DNA of 6,969 nt from Lachnospiraceae bacterium (GCA_900757195.1 CAAEMZ010000051.1:1-6969); one strand, 5' to 3'; shown: positions 1 through 5,441, counted from the first letter of the stretch. Numbers and translations are program-made. Notes: generated from the sequence alone by a model not told the origin.

Positions 1-566
1 CCGCCGGAATCCACAACACCGGCCTGTTTCAGTACCGGAAGCATCTCCGGTGTCTGACTGAGGACGTAATCTCCATATTCGATCACCTGACGCATCCCCT
101 CTTCCAGATCATCCGTCTCTTCGAAAACTTCCAGCGCCTTTGTGGACATACCGCGGGCAACCGTCAGAATCGTACCTTCCTTCGGTTTCATAACCGCTTT
201 GTATGCCGTCTCGGAAGCTCTTTCAAAAGCGGATGCCAGAATAAAGGCATCGATCGTTTCAACTTCTTTAATCTCTTTGGCAAAGCCACGGAATAACTGG
301 GAAAGAATAACCCCTGAGTTACCTCTGGCGCCGCGGAGCGCTCCCTGGGAAATCGCCTTTGCGAGGCTTTCCATCGTCGGTTCTTCCAAAGCCTGTACCT
401 CTCTGGCCGCCGACATAATCGTCATCGTCATATTTGTTCCGGTATCTCCATCCGGTACCGGGAATACATTTAATTCATTAATCCATTCTTTTTTTGAATC
501 AATTCTCTGTGCGCCCGATAAGAACATTTTTTTTAACATGTTCGCATCAATCGTATTCATAACCAC
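1..566 (-). CDS. fakA: Fatty acid kinase FakA/YloV-type protein, DhaL (DAK2) domain, partial
   Basis: The gene runs off the left edge, so only about the first 188 codons are present. They cover most of the N-terminal DhaL/DAK2 nucleotide-binding domain. Visible signatures are NVFPVPDGDTGTNM, the acidic metal/ATP-binding loop, about 30 residues in, then GALRGARGNSGVILSQLFRG, and VVDSGG at the truncated end. In the family this subunit phosphorylates fatty acid held by a FakB (DegV) protein, feeding exogenous fatty acids into phospholipid synthesis in the cytoplasm. Start choice: AGGAGG at 575-580 is followed in frame by GTG (567-569), GTG (564-566), GTT and ATG (558-560). The GTG at 564-566 has the best spacing, 8 bases; the ATG would have 14. 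As I recall B. subtilis YloV, this start also gives the same N-terminal length. The gene follows yloU by about 20 bases and is surely co-transcribed with it. Confidence 0.93.
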   Translation of the reverse strand, partial: MVMNTIDANMLKKMFLSGAQRIDSKKEWINELNVFPVPDGDTGTNMTMTIMSAAREVQALEEPTMESLAKAISQGALRGARGNSGVILSQLFRGFAKEIKEVETIDAFILASAFERASETAYKAVMKPKEGTILTVARGMSTKALEVFEETDDLEEGMRQVIEYGDYVLSQTPEMLPVLKQAGVVDSG

Positions 567-574
567 CACTGGTT

Positions 575-580
575 CCTCCT
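575..580 (-). promoter_or_regulatory. Ribosome binding site deciding the fakA/yloV start
   Basis: The minus strand reads AGGAGG here. It lies 5 bases before GTG 567-569, 8 bases before GTG 564-566 and 14 bases before ATG 558-560. The spacing favours a GTG start, most likely the one at 564-566, over the ATG. Confidence 0.75.
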
Positions 581-585
581 TAATG

Positions 586-942
586 TCAATCAATTACCCG
601 GACACCTTCCACGAAGATGTCAATCCGGCCAACTTCCATTCCAGTAAACTGCTCTACTTTGTATTTCACATTATTCATTAAGTTATCAGCAACGGTTGCA
701 ATACTTACGCCGTAAGCAATAATCACATGGAAACGGATATTGATCTGATTATTTTCTATGGTCACGTCCACACCTTTTGTCAGGCTTTCCCGTTTCAAAA
801 GTTTGGTGAGACCATCTTTCATGCTAATCATTCCCATGCCAACAATACCAAAACATTCAATCGCTGTCAAGCCAGCATACTTTGAAATAACATCTAAATC
901 GATGACTACAGTGCCACCTTCTTTATTTAAGTGTCCTTTCAT
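586..942 (-). CDS. yloU: Asp23/Gls24 family protein YloU
   Basis: This is a complete 118-residue protein. It has the usual Asp23/Gls24 family pattern: an opening that includes GGTVVIDLDVISKYAGLTA (residues 9-27), a central GIVGM, then alternating strands ending in VGRIDIFVEGVRV. There is no signal peptide or membrane segment. Family members are small cytoplasmic or envelope-associated proteins. In S. aureus Asp23 is membrane-associated and linked to cell envelope stress. The YloU subgroup sits beside the fatty acid kinase gene in many Firmicutes, but its own biochemical role is not established. The ribosome binding site GGAGG at 950-954, 7 bases ahead, fixes the ATG. The gene is first in a leftward unit with fakA/yloV and is divergent from rpmB, the same layout as in B. 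subtilis. Family assignment is firm; a role in fatty acid or envelope metabolism is inferred from the neighbour. Confidence 0.93.
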   Translation of the reverse strand: MKGHLNKEGGTVVIDLDVISKYAGLTAIECFGIVGMGMISMKDGLTKLLKRESLTKGVDVTIENNQINIRFHVIIAYGVSIATVADNLMNNVKYKVEQFTGMEVGRIDIFVEGVRVID

Positions 943-962
943 AACGAGACCTCCAATTCTGT

Positions 963-1003
963 ATTATAATACCTATTATAACCGCTTTCCATAAAAAAGA
1001 AAA
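963..1003 (-). promoter_or_regulatory. Probable sigma-A promoter region for yloU-fakA
   Basis: Two perfect TATAAT boxes occur on the minus strand, at 963-968 and 975-980, exactly 12 bases apart. The box nearer the gene has TGGAAA at 986-991 with a 17-base spacer, which matches four of six positions of TTGACA. It would give a leader of only about 14 bases that barely contains the ribosome binding site. The upstream box would start near 968, but its -35 region is poor (TTTTCT at 998-1003). Which box is used, or whether both are, cannot be decided from sequence. Confidence 0.5.
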
Positions 1004-1054
1004 TATGTAATTTTCTTCTTTCAAAAAAATATGACAATATTTATAAATCTTTAC

Positions 1055-1083
1055 TTGCATTTATGCAAATTATCTGTTAGAAT
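1055..1083 (+). promoter_or_regulatory. Extended -10 promoter for rpmB
   Basis: TTGCAT at 1055-1060 and TAGAAT at 1078-1083 are separated by 17 bases. The -10 is preceded by TG one base upstream (TGTTAGAAT), so it is an extended -10 element. Transcription would start near 1090, giving a leader of roughly 48 bases. The -35 lies inside the dyad TTGCAT-TT-ATGCAA (1055-1068). Confidence 0.7.
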
Positions 1084-1121
1084 TGATTTGTTGTAAACCT
1101 GTAGGGTTAAAATCATCTTTT

Positions 1122-1130
1122 AAGGAGGTG
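1122..1130 (+). promoter_or_regulatory. Strong ribosome binding site of rpmB
   Basis: AAGGAGGTG is nearly fully complementary to the 3' end of 16S rRNA and lies 7 bases before the ATG at 1138, as expected for a highly translated ribosomal protein gene. Confidence 0.9.
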
Positions 1131-1137
1131 GCAGGCA

Positions 1138-1323
1138 ATGGCAAAATGTGCAATTTGTGAAAAGGCGTCTCACTTTGGTATCAAAGTGTCTCATTCACAT
1201 AGAAGAAGCAATAAAATGTGGAAATCTAACATTAAAAAAGTTAAAGTAAACGATAATGGAACTCCAAAGAAGATTTACGTATGTACTTCTTGCTTGAGAT
1301 CCGGTGCAGTTGAACGCGCTTAA
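1138..1323 (+). CDS. rpmB: 50S ribosomal protein L28 (zinc-binding, four-cysteine form)
   Basis: This is a complete 61-residue, strongly basic protein of normal length for bacterial L28, a structural component of the large ribosomal subunit. It begins MAKCAICEK and ends KKIYVCTSCLRSGAVERA. Cysteines 4, 7, 49 and 52 form two CxxC pairs, so this is the zinc-binding 'C+' version. As I recall, the B. subtilis RpmB lacks this set. The central SHRRSNKMWKSNIKKVKV stretch (residues 20-37) is the conserved RNA-contacting segment. The gene is monocistronic: its own extended -10 promoter lies upstream and a perfect hairpin terminator begins 12 bases after the stop. In some bacteria that carry both kinds, zinc-free L28 paralogues replace the C+ form under zinc limitation; no second copy is in this window. 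Confidence 0.97.
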   Translation: MAKCAICEKASHFGIKVSHSHRRSNKMWKSNIKKVKVNDNGTPKKIYVCTSCLRSGAVERA

Positions 1324-1335
1324 TTCAAAATGTTG

Positions 1336-1363
1336 AAGGCAGTCTTTCGAGACTGCCTTTTTT
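1336..1363 (+). terminator. Intrinsic terminator of rpmB
   Basis: A perfect 10-base-pair stem, AAGGCAGTCT (1336-1345) with AGACTGCCTT (1350-1359), is closed by a TTCG tetraloop. The T tract overlaps the stem end and runs 1358-1363. It starts 12 bases after the rpmB stop codon. Confidence 0.95.
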
Positions 1364-1384
1364 CACTTTTCATGAATGACCTTC

Positions 1385-1427
1385 AAAAAACACACAGCCC
1401 GATTTTATCCACGGCTGTGTGTTTTTT
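1385..1427. terminator. Bidirectional intrinsic terminator, end of the FHA operon
   Basis: AAAAAACACACAGCC (1385-1399) pairs perfectly over 15 bases with GGCTGTGTGTTTTTT (1413-1427) across a 13-base loop. The A/T ends give a U tract in either direction. On the minus strand it lies 14 bases past the FHA gene stop and is its natural terminator. On the plus strand it backs up the rpmB terminator. Confidence 0.92.
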
Positions 1428-1441
1428 AGTGTTTTTCATAT

Positions 1442-2662
1442 TTACATTTTAAATACAAACTCTTCATTTCCGAGAAGAATCCGGTCGCCCGGTGTCAATA
1501 CCTTCTCCTGATCCGCCTTCAGCAGAATACCGTTGACAAAGGTATGGTTTGTAGATGCATTGTCACGGATGGCGAAACCGTCCTTCTGACAGGTCACCAC
1601 GGCATGAATGCGGCTGACAGCCGGATTATCGCCAATGCATATTTCCGCATCTGAAGACTTTCCGATACGGATCGCCGGCTGATTCAGTGCGTACATCTCA
1701 TGATCTGAGCATCGGAGAAGCCATCCCTCCGGTAAAGGGCTTTCTGAACTTTCCACCGCTTCATCTGCCTCTTCTGTTTTCATTTCCACTTCTGTTTTCG
1801 CTTCCACTGCCGTTTCCTCCGGAAACTTCACATCTTCGGACGTCATATGGATTTCCGAAATGTCCGTTTTCAAAGCGCTGACGCTTTCCGCCGCCGGAAT
1901 GCTCTCAAGCACAGATTTTAAATCTTCCAATCCGTCGTCTTCCCCGGTATTTTCCGGTTCGGCATCTTCATGGCCGGTTTCTGTTTCTTCTTCTGCTTCC
2001 TCCGCCGTTTCCTCTGCGGTTTCTGAGGCTTCTGCAGTTTCCGGCGTTTCCGGCACTGCATCAACTGTTTCCGGCTCCCATTCTGCCTCTCCATTCATCC
2101 CGGTCTCTTCGGCCGTTTCTTCCTGAGTCTGCAAAAATTCATAAAAATCACTGTAGGAAAAATTTCTGTTGCGGCCAATATAACGAATAACATTCCCAAG
2201 CCAGGTCATATCGTCATCATCGCTGTAAACGGTATTCACAAGCATCTCCTTCACGAAAAGGCGCAGCGGTCTTACCGGAAGAACGCCGTCTGCAACAGGC
2301 ACATAAATACAGGAAACCTGTTGGGCTTCTTCATCATAAAAAACGCTGTTGATTCCGAGAAGGATGTGCTCTGTTTTCAAATGATTCTCTTCCGCATCCA
2401 TATACACCCGGGTCAGCGATTTTAAAAATGCGATTGCTTCGGTCTTCCGGACCACCCGGGACAGAAACTGTTTTAATGTCCTGCGGTTTCCGTATTTATA
2501 ATACAGCGTAAACGCTTTATCATTTTCAAACTCGCATGGCAGGAAGGACGGGCTGTCCAAATCCAGATAAGTTTTGAAATCACTTCGGTCGATTTCACTG
2601 ATCGGTTCAACCAGGATATAAGCCTCCTGGCGGTCATTAAAATTTATTTTTGATACACTCAT
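1442..2662 (-). CDS. DUF6382-like / FHA domain protein
   Basis: This 406-residue protein has three parts. Residues 1-180 form a globular domain that resembles DUF6382, the N-terminal module found on clostridial FHA proteins. Residues 181-310 form a very acidic linker rich in Glu, Thr and Ala, with repeated ETAEE-like units. Residues 313-406 are a C-terminal FHA domain. The FHA signatures are IRIGKS (331-336), SRIH (350-353) and STNHTFVNG (370-378), so the phosphothreonine-contacting Arg, Ser and Asn are present; the usual STNGTF has His for Gly. FHA domains bind phosphothreonine peptides, and the Thr-rich linker could be a target for a Ser/Thr kinase (inference). There is no signal peptide or membrane segment. 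AGGGTG 5 bases before the ATG is a modest ribosome binding site. It is the last gene of the cluster, 27 bases after the 46-residue mini-protein. The cellular role is unknown; domain calls are firm for FHA and moderate for DUF6382. Confidence 0.9.
   Translation of the reverse strand: MSVSKINFNDRQEAYILVEPISEIDRSDFKTYLDLDSPSFLPCEFENDKAFTLYYKYGNRRTLKQFLSRVVRKTEAIAFLKSLTRVYMDAEENHLKTEHILLGINSVFYDEEAQQVSCIYVPVADGVLPVRPLRLFVKEMLVNTVYSDDDDMTWLGNVIRYIGRNRNFSYSDFYEFLQTQEETAEETGMNGEAEWEPETVDAVPETPETAEASETAEETAEEAEEETETGHEDAEPENTGEDDGLEDLKSVLESIPAAESVSALKTDISEIHMTSEDVKFPEETAVEAKTEVEMKTEEADEAVESSESPLPEGWLLRCSDHEMYALNQPAIRIGKSSDAEICIGDNPAVSRIHAVVTCQKDGFAIRDNASTNHTFVNGILLKADQEKVLTPGDRILLGNEEFVFKM
1973..2119 (-). 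repeat. Degenerate repeat encoding the Glu/Thr/Ala-rich linker
   Basis: Codons 182-230 of the FHA gene are imperfect short repeats giving ETAEE, ETPETAEA, SETAEETAEE and similar units. At DNA level the plus strand shows recurring GTTTCCTCTG/GTTTCTGAGG-like segments. The unit length varies, so this is a low-complexity slippage-prone tract and not a clean tandem array. Confidence 0.6.
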
Positions 2663-2689
2663 GTTTTCACCCTGTCTTTTGTATTTTAT

Positions 2690-2830
2690 TTATTTGCAGC
2701 AGAAGAAATTATAACCCAGAACCAGACAAAAAAGAATAAGGCAGATACTTAAAAGCGCCGAATCAATGAACATCATAATCGTCATGCCCACAGCTATCCA
2801 GAACATGATAAATCCTATAATGCGTTTCAT
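2690..2830 (-). CDS. 46-residue hydrophobic mini-protein
   Basis: This short reading frame begins MKRIIGFIMFWIAVGMTI and ends LVLGYNFFCCK before a TAA at 2690-2692. AGGGAG at 2839-2844 lies 8 bases before the ATG. Almost the whole length is hydrophobic: two basic residues at the N-terminus, a first segment of about 20 residues, a break around Ile-Asp-Ser (22-24), then a second hydrophobic segment ending in a Cys-Cys-Lys tail. This fits a one- or two-pass membrane peptide. Cysteines are at 30, 35, 44 and 45. The gene fills the gap between ytfJ and the FHA gene on the same strand, with 57 bases upstream and 27 bases downstream, so it is very probably expressed in the same transcript. I have an impression that similar short proteins occur in other clostridia, but cannot name a family. 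The function is unknown. Confidence 0.72.
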   Translation of the reverse strand: MKRIIGFIMFWIAVGMTIMMFIDSALLSICLILFCLVLGYNFFCCK

Positions 2831-2887
2831 AAGCATCGCTCCCTGTTTCCGGTCTCTATTATTCTATGCAGTCTCTGCAAAAATGTG

Positions 2888-3286
2888 CTATTTGTCTTCG
2901 ATAATGGTGTTCACCTGTTCAGCCACATCCTTATCGTCCATCGGGTCCCCCTTTGTAAAACGGTTCATAATGTCCGGTACCATATCGATCAGCTTCATAA
3001 AGGCCGACTGATGGCTTTCCACAGGAATCACTTTAACGACATCGCCCCGGATCACAAGCACTGCTGCCGGGTCCATGTTGCAGCCGATGCCGCCGGCAGA
3101 ACCGTCTTTATGTTTGGCATCCGATGATGACGATCCGGCTCCCATGCCGAAGCTCACATCCATTAAAGGAATAATAATTGTATCATTGACCGTGATCGGT
3201 TCGCCCACTACAGATTTGGTTGAAAGCACCCCGTTCATTCCGTCAAATAATGACTGGATCGATGTGCTGAATGTATTTACTGCCAT
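2888..3286 (-). CDS. ytfJ: GerW family sporulation protein YtfJ
   Basis: This complete 132-residue protein has the hallmarks of the YtfJ/GerW family: an N-terminal helix, VGEPITVNDTIIIPLMDVS (residues 27-45), a glycine/serine-rich stretch GMGAGSSSSD (47-56), and GGIGCNMDPAAVLVI (65-79). The acidic helical C-terminus is typical and the length is near that of the B. subtilis protein. In B. subtilis, GerW is made during sporulation and is needed for the normal germination response to nutrients; its molecular action is not known. There is no signal peptide. The ATG is preceded by AGGAGG 7 bases away, inside the end of the upstream DUF2953 gene, which it overlaps by 10 bases. This is the ytfI-ytfJ pairing also known in B. 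subtilis. The call as a GerW family member is firm; the precise spore role in this organism is inferred. Confidence 0.95.
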   Translation of the reverse strand: MAVNTFSTSIQSLFDGMNGVLSTKSVVGEPITVNDTIIIPLMDVSFGMGAGSSSSDAKHKDGSAGGIGCNMDPAAVLVIRGDVVKVIPVESHQSAFMKLIDMVPDIMNRFTKGDPMDDKDVAEQVNTIIEDK

Positions 3287-4236
3287 AAGGTTTCCTCCTT
3301 ATTCTTGATATGCTTCATATATTTAATAAGTTTTCTTAAATCTTTATTCAAAAGCCCTCGAAGAGCCCAGTAAACAAAAATGTAAATCCGGACAGTTCCC
3401 TTCATCCAAAGCTCCCCTTCAAAAATCTGCCTCTCAAAATCCGGTGTGATTTTCAGCGTATCACTCCAAAGGGGATAAAGAGCGCACACACCGCCCAGAA
3501 TCCGTCCGGTATCCGAAGGTCTGTCCATGCCGAAAAGAATATTTCCCGAAATCCGATTCGGCCTTATATGTTTTAATATGGAAAACAGCGCCCGCTTTCC
3601 GAAATCAATGCTGTTTTGGGTACACGAAGCGTTCCATAAACGCTCTGCCATATCTTTTTTATGACGGAGCTTTTCAAAAAATTCCCGGGCCCGGTCGATT
3701 TTCTGCGAAATCTTCCCGCCGAAATCTTTTTTCTCTTTTTTCGGTTTCGGAATTTCCGCCCTTTTCTCAGCATCTTTTAAGATCACTGTTTTTTCAGGAA
3801 GGGCTGCCGGCTCCGGCGCCATCCGCTGAAATACTTCCGGCGCCTCTGCATCAGCCCCGCTGACCGGACTGTCGGGTTCCTCTAAAGAGAAATCTTCCAT
3901 ATCCAGCTCCCGGAAAGTCATCTCCGGTGAATCCATCTCCGACGGATTTTCTTCTGCCGGAACTTCCCCGGTTTCCTTTTCCGTGTCAAAAAGCTTCAGC
4001 CACAAAAAGGATGCCCTGCCGGAAAAAGCTCTGCCCCGGAGCGATGCCTGAACCCTCAGCGCACCGAAAAGCCACCGCAGGCTCACATCCGCTTCCGGCC
4101 TCCCGTAAAACTGCCCCGACAGACGATATCTGAAAGGAACAAAAAAAACGATCAGCATAAGAACAAGAAGCAGCGCCAGTATTCCAAGCAATATACCGCC
4201 GAGTATTTTTAAAATTAAAAGAATGATATGTAACAC
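3277..4236 (-). CDS. ytfI: DUF2953 domain membrane-anchored protein (YtfI-like)
   Basis: This 319-residue protein has one strong N-terminal membrane anchor (residues about 3-34, Leu/Ile/Val-rich). It is followed by a conserved FRYRLSGQFYG and VSLRWLFGALRV segment (35-63) that resembles the start of DUF2953 proteins. A long acidic and proline-rich linker (about 85-170) precedes a basic patch, PKPKKEKK (163-170). The DUF2953 core is at 207-295 and includes FGMDRPSDTGRILG (235-248), PDFERQIFEGELWMKG (265-280) and a hydrophobic stretch near 283-296. The start is a GTG at 4234-4236. AGAGGTG 5 bases ahead overlaps the TAG of the preceding gene; an ATG two bases upstream is out of frame. The gene overlaps ytfJ by 10 bases. 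The family's function is unknown; pairing with ytfJ across Firmicutes suggests a spore envelope role, which is an inference. The linker is unusually long and probably disordered. Confidence 0.88.
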   Translation of the reverse strand: MLHIILLILKILGGILLGILALLLVLMLIVFFVPFRYRLSGQFYGRPEADVSLRWLFGALRVQASLRGRAFSGRASFLWLKLFDTEKETGEVPAEENPSEMDSPEMTFRELDMEDFSLEEPDSPVSGADAEAPEVFQRMAPEPAALPEKTVILKDAEKRAEIPKPKKEKKDFGGKISQKIDRAREFFEKLRHKKDMAERLWNASCTQNSIDFGKRALFSILKHIRPNRISGNILFGMDRPSDTGRILGGVCALYPLWSDTLKITPDFERQIFEGELWMKGTVRIYIFVYWALRGLLNKDLRKLIKYMKHIKNKEETLWQ

Positions 4237-4246
4237 ATCAACACCT

Positions 4247-4558
4247 CTATATCTGAATGCCCAGATAGCCTTTTATATCAAAACCACGGGTATGGACATA
4301 CACATCCTCAATAATATCTCTGACAACGTCAAAAGCTTCTTTTTTATCCGAAGCCACGCCAATGATCCGGAGGTCATCCCCATTAAATCCATCGGTCCGA
4401 AGCAGCCGGGACGGATAAATATCCAGAAGATTCTCTCCCTGTTCCGGAAGCGTGATACAGTAATATCCCTTTGGATTTTTTCCATAGGAAATCTGATATC
4501 TCACCCATCGGGCCTGTTTAATGGATTCCCCCAAATAAAGCTTTTTATACCAAATCAT
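4247..4558 (-). CDS. Conserved-looking protein of unknown function, 103 residues
   Basis: I do not recognise this family. The frame is complete, with ribosome binding site AGGTGA at 4563-4568 only 4 bases before the ATG. It lies 13 bases after the rhomboid-like gene and its TAG sits inside the ribosome binding site of the DUF2953 gene, so translation is likely coupled. The protein is soluble, with no signal or membrane segment. It has aromatic-rich strands at the N-terminus (MIWYKKLYLGES, WVRYQISYGKN), then YYCITLPEQGENLLDIYPS (32-50), then LRIIGVASDKKEAFDVVRDIIEDVY (63-87), which looks like a strand followed by an amphipathic helix. The alpha/beta look would fit a small folded domain. Codon use and context match its neighbours, so it is a real gene. 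Confidence 0.82.
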   Translation of the reverse strand: MIWYKKLYLGESIKQARWVRYQISYGKNPKGYYCITLPEQGENLLDIYPSRLLRTDGFNGDDLRIIGVASDKKEAFDVVRDIIEDVYVHTRGFDIKGYLGIQI

Positions 4559-4571
4559 AAAATCACCTGTG

Positions 4572-5384
4572 CTATTTTATATGCTGATGTGTAAACAAAT
4601 GGTCCTGACAATATTCATAATTGCCGTTGCATCTGGAACAATAACGGAATTCCAGATTTTCATCATCCGCCTCGGTCCGCCCGCAGACTGCACACTTGTG
4701 GTGGGTATTCGCCTGGCGGGCCTGTTTGACCGATTTATTATAGGTCATCTTCCGATGCATCTGCTTCGGTGAATAGCCCTTGCGCTTGATAATGGATGAA
4801 AAATACAGAACAAAATTCAGCAGAGATACAAGAATCGCAATCCGTGTTCCCATATTCCCCTGAATAAAATCCACGGCATAGACGACCATGGACAGATAGG
4901 CCATCCACTTCATCTTTATCGGGATAATAAACATCAAAAGGACTTCCATATCCGGATACTCAAAGGCAAAAGCCAGAAACAGAGACGCATTGACAAAGGT
5001 CGTATCCAGATAATACACTCTTCCCGTGATCAGATAGGTCAGAATAGCGGCCAGCACCGTACAGAGAACACCGGTAAAATAATAAACATTAAACCGGAAG
5101 CTGCCCCAGGTCCGCTCCAGTACGCTGCCGATCATATAATAGAAATACAGCGTAATGATAAAAAACAGCAGGTTATTATTCGGAGACTGCAGTAAAAAGG
5201 TAAAAATACGCCATACCTGTCCCTGCAGAATCTTGCTGGCATCCAGCATAAACCAGGTTTCATAGACCCCCGGCGTTGCATAACGCAAAATCATGCCGAC
5301 AACATATAAAATAATAATATATTTCATCAGATCCTGAATGGCATACCGGCCAAATTTACGTTCCATCTTATCTAATAATGACAT
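4572..5384 (-). CDS. Rhomboid-like membrane protein with C-terminal zinc-finger-like tail, probably protease-inactive
   Basis: This 270-residue protein has six or so membrane segments (about 21-36, 70-88, 98-118, 129-143, 147-170, 180-198) and then a basic, cytosolic-looking tail. The rhomboid pattern is visible: GQVWRIFTFLL (55-65), LYFYYMIGSVLERTWGSFRFNVYYF (79-103), and a segment at 130-160 aligned to the active-site helix with IPIKMKW (154-160) after it. The catalytic GxSG is replaced by N-A-S-L (132-135), and the later membrane helix (about 180-198) has no histidine, so the Ser/His dyad appears lost. Such pseudo-rhomboids bind or chaperone membrane proteins in other systems. The tail has Cys at 231, 234, 249, 252 and 259 and His at 262, 266 and 268, arranged CxxC...CxxC...CxxH, which suggests one or two zinc sites. 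It is the first gene of the operon. GAGG lies 7 bases before the ATG. Calls of rhomboid fold and inactivity are by eye. Confidence 0.85.
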   Translation of the reverse strand: MSLLDKMERKFGRYAIQDLMKYIIILYVVGMILRYATPGVYETWFMLDASKILQGQVWRIFTFLLQSPNNNLLFFIITLYFYYMIGSVLERTWGSFRFNVYYFTGVLCTVLAAILTYLITGRVYYLDTTFVNASLFLAFAFEYPDMEVLLMFIIPIKMKWMAYLSMVVYAVDFIQGNMGTRIAILVSLLNFVLYFSSIIKRKGYSPKQMHRKMTYNKSVKQARQANTHHKCAVCGRTEADDENLEFRYCSRCNGNYEYCQDHLFTHQHIK

Positions 5385-5407
5385 TTAAAAACCTCGCTTT
5401 GAATATT

Positions 5408-5441
5408 AAAGGGGCTGCCGCAAAAAAGCTGCCCCTTTTTT
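5408..5441. other. GC-rich hairpin in the leader of the rhomboid operon (attenuator or terminator)
   Basis: AAAGGGGC (5408-5415) pairs with GCCCCTTT (5431-5438); a T/T mismatch then lets GC pair with GC inside. On the plus strand the stem is followed by a T run to 5441, so it resembles a terminator in that direction. On the minus strand it lies between the consensus promoter and the rhomboid ribosome binding site, followed by TTTAATATT, a weak U tract. A competing stem, AAAAAAG (5422-5428) with CTTTTTT (5435-5441), excludes the GC-rich one. It could stop readthrough from the LysM gene, attenuate the operon, or protect the 5' end. Confidence 0.55.

Noticed and set aside
142..681. Open frame of 179 codons on the plus strand.
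   Set aside because: It lies antisense across fakA/yloV and the end of yloU, whose minus-strand products have clear family motifs. It lacks a ribosome binding site and recognisable domains.
758..994. Plus-strand frame of 78 codons.
   Set aside because: It is antisense to yloU and runs into its promoter; the translation shows no family features.
1090..1137. rpmB leader, examined for a riboswitch or ribosomal-protein autoregulatory structure.
   Set aside because: It is only about 48 bases and shows no stable stem; it just holds a strong ribosome binding site.
1860..2126. Plus-strand frame giving a serine-rich, mucin-like protein.
   Set aside because: It is the mirror image of the Glu/Thr/Ala-rich linker of the FHA gene; the repeats in one frame create a repetitive antisense frame.
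2867..2879. Short hairpin TGCAG-TCT-CTGCA between ytfJ and the mini-protein, considered as an internal terminator.
   Set aside because: The stem is only 5 base pairs and on the minus strand it is not followed by a U tract, so termination is unlikely. A nearby TAGAAT box has no good -35 partner.
3573..3773. Second minus-strand frame inside the DUF2953 gene, very rich in Arg and Lys.
   Set aside because: It is a shifted reading of the Lys/Glu-rich linker of the real protein, with no start signals of its own.
4223..4594. Plus-strand frame of 123 codons with a plausible length.
   Set aside because: It is antisense to the 103-residue gene, which has good start signals and tight coupling with both neighbours; no ribosome binding site is seen for the antisense frame.
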